64,000 bases of DNA from Candidatus Saccharimonadota bacterium. GTDB lineage: Bacteria > Patescibacteriota > Saccharimonadia > Saccharimonadales > Saccharimonadaceae. The stretch lies in NCBI GenBank assembly GCA_024697865.1, contig JAILSC010000009.1:26011-90010 (forward strand). Reading direction: 5' to 3'. A model generated the notes under the pieces. The model searched no databases. It saw only the letters and a program-made list of their open reading frames with translations, and was not told the DNA's origin. The position numbers and the translations under genes are program-made. This document shows positions 61,486-64,000 of this stretch, one piece after another. The first letter of the stretch is position 1. Each line of letters begins with the position of its first letter.

Positions 61486-61536
61486 TTTGCCCACCTTTTA
61501 ACTTTATTATACTTATGTCTATTATAGCACAGATTT

Positions 61537-62004
61537 CTAAATGCGCAAGAAATTTACAATTTTATCAAGAAAATCTAATTTAACTTCTTCCATGGGGAGA
61601 TGCGCGCCGAGATGGTCGACGATGCCTTCGCCACTATTGCCAGGGAAATACACTTTAACACTGAGAGCTAGACGCTTTTTAGGGATGAGAACAGCAGAAA
61701 AATGTGAGCCTTCTTTTAGAATGCCAAAAGCCTTGAAATCTTCATATTTGTGAAGTTTGTCGCCTTCAGTGAGGCCCTCTTTAGTAAGGGAGTAATTAAT
61801 TTTACGAGGGGGGCGTAAATTAGAAGTGAGAATAGCTATGATGCTAAGAACGACTACGGCTAAGAAGGTCCACCATTGCTGCCAGATGGAAAGAGCGGAA
61901 AGGCCGACGCCAACCAGGATTAGCCCAAAATACCAGAGGACGTTACGATCGCGCACGATGTATTCTTCGGCTTGCCAAGAAATGTCTTTAACCGCTTGTG
62001 CCAT
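61537..62004 (-). CDS. Two-TM membrane protein with PH-like domain
   Basis: This 155-residue protein has a short N-terminus (MAQAVKDISWQAEEYIVRDRN), two TM helices (about 23-66, FGLILVGVGLSALSIW and FLAVVVLSIIAILTS), and a soluble beta-rich domain (NYSLTKEGLTEGDKLHKYEDFKAFGI..) reminiscent of bacterial PH-like proteins. The start 62004 is supported by TGC-TATAAT (62016-62011) six bases upstream: leaderless. It is divergent from tRNA-Ser(GCU). The function is unknown. Confidence 0.75.
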   Translation of the reverse strand: MAQAVKDISWQAEEYIVRDRNVLWYFGLILVGVGLSALSIWQQWWTFLAVVVLSIIAILTSNLRPPRKINYSLTKEGLTEGDKLHKYEDFKAFGILKEGSHFSAVLIPKKRLALSVKVYFPGNSGEGIVDHLGAHLPMEEVKLDFLDKIVNFLRI

Positions 62005-62053
62005 AATTCGATTATAGCATACTTTCGTGAAATGTGATAAAATGATAGGTAAT

Positions 62054-62146
62054 GGAGGGTTACCCAAGTGGCTGAAGGGGACGGTTTGCTAAATCGTTAG
62101 GCTGGGGCGACCTGGCGCGGGAGTTCGAATCTCCCACCCTCCGCCA
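62054..62146 (+). tRNA. tRNA-Ser (anticodon GCU)
   Basis: The acceptor is GGAGGGT/ACCCTCC, with discriminator G and encoded CCA. The anticodon stem ACGGT/ATCGT encloses the loop TTGCTAA, anticodon GCU (codons AGC/AGU). The long variable arm is typical of tRNA-Ser. A TGATAAAAT -10 box lies just upstream. Confidence 0.95.
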
Positions 62147-62207
62147 GAATAGACACTAGAAAGCTTGCTTTCTAGGGGCTGTTCTGAAGGTGGGGCTGGA
62201 GATGAAT

Positions 62208-62225
62208 ATCTCCCACCCTCCGCCA
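62208..62225 (+). repeat. Copy of the tRNA-Ser(GCU) 3' end
   Basis: Eighteen bases identical to 62129-62146 repeat the T-stem 3' strand, acceptor 3' strand, discriminator and CCA, 79 bp downstream. GGAGAT-GAAT-ATCTCC (62198-62213) forms a hairpin whose 3' arm starts the copy. The spacer contains CTAGAAAGC/GCTTTCTAG closed by AGAATAG/CTGTTCT. Confidence 0.9.
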
Positions 62226-62260
62226 TTGTAAAATTTTAATAAATGTGGTATAATTAAATT

Positions 62261-62644
62261 ATGAAAAAGTTTCTCAAATTATTATTGCCGGTATTAGTAA
62301 TGGGGGTGATAGCAGTGGTCGGTGTTGTGGGCGCGATTGACACGTCGGCAGTGACCTTGCAAGAAGGAGCTGAAGCGGCGAGGTGTGATAATTGTCCGAG
62401 AGACTTGTTTGGCGACAACGGAGTGTTTAAAAAAGTCACCAACACTATCCTTTATATTGTAGGGATTGTGGCGGTAATTATGTTAATTATTGGGGGGATT
62501 AAATATGTGGTTTCGGGTGGCGATGCTAAGAAGGTCACCGATGCTAAGAATACGATACTCTATGCGATTATTGGGTTAGTTATTTGTTTCCTAGCGTTTG
62601 CAATTGTGAACTTTGTGATTTCGGCGTTGCCGAGTAGCAGCTAA
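62261..62644 (+). CDS. VirB2/TrbC-like small membrane protein
   Basis: This 127-residue protein has a signal-like first helix (about 4-27), a short loop with Cys pair (ARCDNCPRDLFGD), and two TM helices (about 63-85 and 100-122) flanking the basic loop KYVVSGGDAKKVTDAKN. This is the layout of pilin-like TrbC/VirB2 proteins, common in CPR genomes. It may form a pilus or channel with the VirB6-like protein. TGG-TATAAT ends six bases before ATG. A second member starts off the right edge. Confidence 0.82.
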   Translation: MKKFLKLLLPVLVMGVIAVVGVVGAIDTSAVTLQEGAEAARCDNCPRDLFGDNGVFKKVTNTILYIVGIVAVIMLIIGGIKYVVSGGDAKKVTDAKNTILYAIIGLVICFLAFAIVNFVISALPSSS

Positions 62645-63320
62645 GGGCTAGAGCCGCGATGATGATGTTTTTGGTGCCAGCTTTTTTTAGTAGAGCGTGG
62701 GCGGATTGAAGAGAAGCGCCAGTAGTCCAGACGTCATCAAAGAGGACATAAGTGGTTTTAGGATCGGGCGTAAAAGTTTTAGATAATTGGTAGGCTTTGG
62801 CAGCTTGAGTAAGACGAGCTTCACGGGAGGAGCCGACTTGGACGGTGTTTTGGTTACGAGTGAGTAGACTGGCCACCGTACACCCTGGTCGAAGTTTGGC
62901 AAGATGTTTGGCAATGAGCTTAGTATGATCAAAACCACGTTCACGGATATGCTGAGAGGTAGTAGGAAGAGGAATGATCACCATAGGAGCATCGTTTGAC
63001 GGAAGAACACTGTTTAGGATTTCGGCTAGAGGATGAGCGAGGGAACGGACGGATTCATATTTGTAAGCATGAATCAAATCTCCAAGAAGATCCGAACGTT
63101 GACCGGCGATAAAAATAGGTGGCAAGGCGGGACAGTTAGAGCATTTGCCGGTAAGATTGGAATGTTGGCAAATAGGACAAAGATTTTGATGGCGAGAAAT
63201 GATGTATTTTTTACAACGATCACAAAGTGGGCTCCCCAACGAGCCACAACCCCTACAAGAGTGAGGCGCGAGAAGGCTAAAAAGGCCAGGAAATGTTGTT
63301 TTTTTTACAATATTTGGCAT
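62580..63320 (-). CDS. comF: ComF-family phosphoribosyltransferase-like protein
   Basis: This 246-residue protein has an N-terminal zinc-finger region with CRGCGSLGSPLCDRC and CPICQHSNLTGKCSNC, then a PRTase-like fold ending with the PRPP motif TTYVLFDDVWTTGASLQSA. ComF assists uptake of transforming single-stranded DNA in other bacteria. The start 63320 follows AAGGA; upstream in-frame residues lack similarity. The last 21 codons run into the convergent VirB2-like gene, a 65-bp overlap, so the true functional end may be near LALSC. Confidence 0.88.
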   Translation of the reverse strand: MPNIVKKTTFPGLFSLLAPHSCRGCGSLGSPLCDRCKKYIISRHQNLCPICQHSNLTGKCSNCPALPPIFIAGQRSDLLGDLIHAYKYESVRSLAHPLAEILNSVLPSNDAPMVIIPLPTTSQHIRERGFDHTKLIAKHLAKLRPGCTVASLLTRNQNTVQVGSSREARLTQAAKAYQLSKTFTPDPKTTYVLFDDVWTTGASLQSAHALLKKAGTKNIIIAALALSCYSATPKSQSSQLQTLGNK

Positions 63321-63384
63321 AATTTCCTTGATTTTATCACACCGGTGATGTATAATAAAGCATAACAACATAAGTGGAGGAAAT

Positions 63385-63897
63385 ATGGCTCGTACAAACA
63401 GTGACGATTTGCTGATGGAAGACGATCTAGCTGCGGCGTTTCTTGGAGGGGATGACGAAATCACCGCTCCAGCTGAAACCGAGGCGCCAGTAGTAGAAGA
63501 GACCGTAATCCAAGAAGAAATCAGTGAACCAGTCGAAGAAGATGAATGGGTGGAGACCGACGAGTTCCCGGGGCAACTAGCAGTAGATGTCTACGAGACC
63601 GCCGATCAGTTAGTAGTAAAAGCTCGCACTGCTGGCATTTCGAAGTCCGATCTTGATGTCAGTATTTCCGACAACATTTTGACGATTTCAGGCGTGTTGT
63701 CTGGTGGCGAAGACGAACAAACTACTAGATGGCATATCCAAGAATGTTATTGGGGAGAGTTCTCGCGAACGATTGCTTTACCAGTTCAGGTGCGCGAAGA
63801 CGAAAACAGCGTAAAAGCTGAACTTAAGGATGGAGTGCTAACGATTACTTTTGAAAAAGAAAAGTCGGAGGCACCAAAGAAAATCAACATTCAATAA
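63385..63897 (+). CDS. Hsp20/alpha-crystallin small heat-shock protein
   Basis: The protein has 170 residues. An acidic, disordered N-terminus (about 1-55, rich in Glu and Asp) is followed by an alpha-crystallin domain (LAVDVYETADQLVVKARTAGISKSDLDVSISDNILTISG..YWGEFSRTIALPVQV..LKDGVLTITFEK). It holds denatured proteins for refolding. GGAGG Shine-Dalgarno; a TATAAT box lies further upstream, shared in a divergent region with comF. No CIRCE is visible here. Confidence 0.93.
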   Translation: MARTNSDDLLMEDDLAAAFLGGDDEITAPAETEAPVVEETVIQEEISEPVEEDEWVETDEFPGQLAVDVYETADQLVVKARTAGISKSDLDVSISDNILTISGVLSGGEDEQTTRWHIQECYWGEFSRTIALPVQVREDENSVKAELKDGVLTITFEKEKSEAPKKINIQ

Positions 63898-63905
63898 AAT
63901 TCCAT

Positions 63906-63934
63906 AAAAAATCTCCCCGAAAGGGGAGATTTTT
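63906..63934. terminator. Bidirectional terminator after the Hsp20 gene
   Basis: AAAAATCTCCCC-GAAA-GGGGAGATTTTT lies between the Hsp20 gene and the convergent VirB2-like gene. Confidence 0.92.
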
Positions 63935-63951
63935 GTTGGGATCTATAACGA

Positions 63952-64000
63952 TTATTGCCCGAGAATGTTAGCTAGAACGAAGTTAACGATAGCAAAGGCA
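63952..64000 (-). CDS. C-terminal end of a second VirB2/TrbC-like protein, cut by window edge
   Basis: On the minus strand the visible residues read AFAIVNFVLANILGQ then TAA (63954-63952). The first eight residues equal the last TM helix of the VirB2-like protein at 62261 (AFAIVNFV), so this is most likely a paralogue whose main part lies outside the window. Confidence 0.7.
   Translation of the reverse strand, partial: AFAIVNFVLANILGQ

Noticed and set aside
1..64000. Use of UGA as glycine (Gracilibacteria/Absconditabacteria code)
   Set aside because: Many conserved genes end properly at TGA and no conserved protein has in-frame UGA at glycine positions.

Overview
The window looks like a chromosome segment of a Candidate Phyla Radiation bacterium, most likely Candidatus Saccharibacteria (TM7). 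The reasons are its AT-leaning composition, very short intergenic gaps, a reduced core gene set, VirB6/TrbL-like and VirB2-like secretion proteins next to housekeeping genes, many large single-TM surface proteins of unknown family, and promoters whose -10 box lies only 6-9 bases before the start codon (leaderless mRNAs). UGA works as a stop throughout, which argues against the UGA-recoding Gracilibacteria/Absconditabacteria. The assignment is inferred from gene content; no marker tree could be built.

Layout. 1-9.1 kb: two FemAB/FemX peptidoglycan-bridge transferases, each carrying a GC-rich palindromic in-frame insert; a structured RNA candidate; a transposase remnant; a C-terminally truncated GH13 enzyme; valS; a HIT protein; a PAP2 phosphatase; tRNA-Arg. 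9.1-20.4 kb: tRNA-Ser(CGA), a RhuM-Doc/Fic protein, a truncated Mur-ligase paralogue, murE, a MacB-type ABC pair, tRNA-Ser(GGA), a TrmA/RlmD-family methyltransferase and a 724-residue surface protein. 20.4-26.4 kb: the replication origin region, with recF-dnaN-dnaA running left and rpmH-rnpA-yidC-jag running right, a DnaA-box-like array phased at about 12 bp just after dnaA, and four perfect TTTTCCACA boxes between dnaA and rpmH.

26.4-51.4 kb is a large cell-surface glycan region. It holds an LCP ligase, a LexA-like repressor, an LTA-synthase-like sulfatase-fold enzyme, a secreted protein with three ricin-type beta-trefoils, GT2 glycosyltransferases, an acyltransferase, glf and galE (galactofuranose supply), and two minus-strand operons. 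One operon is tagG-tagH-licD-tagD-like-asparagine-synthase-like. The other encodes a YidC/Oxa1 insertase fused to a CDP-glycerol glycerophosphotransferase-like domain, a small membrane protein, and a nucleotidyltransferase-aminotransferase fusion. Together they suggest a phosphodiester-containing, teichoic-acid-like surface polymer exported by TagGH and attached to the wall by LCP.

51.4-64 kb: uvrA, a VirB6/TrbL-like giant membrane protein with an upstream partner, a TylF-like methyltransferase, groES-groEL under a clear CIRCE operator, tRNA-Ser(GCU), a VirB2/TrbC-like protein, comF, an Hsp20 chaperone, and the C-terminus of a second VirB2-like protein at the edge.

The most unusual signal is shared by all four tRNA genes. 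Each is followed, in its own 3' trailer, by an exact 16-23 bp copy of its own 3' end (T-stem 3' strand, acceptor 3' strand, usually CCA), preceded by a hairpin. In two of them the intervening sequence has matching architecture and compensating stem changes.
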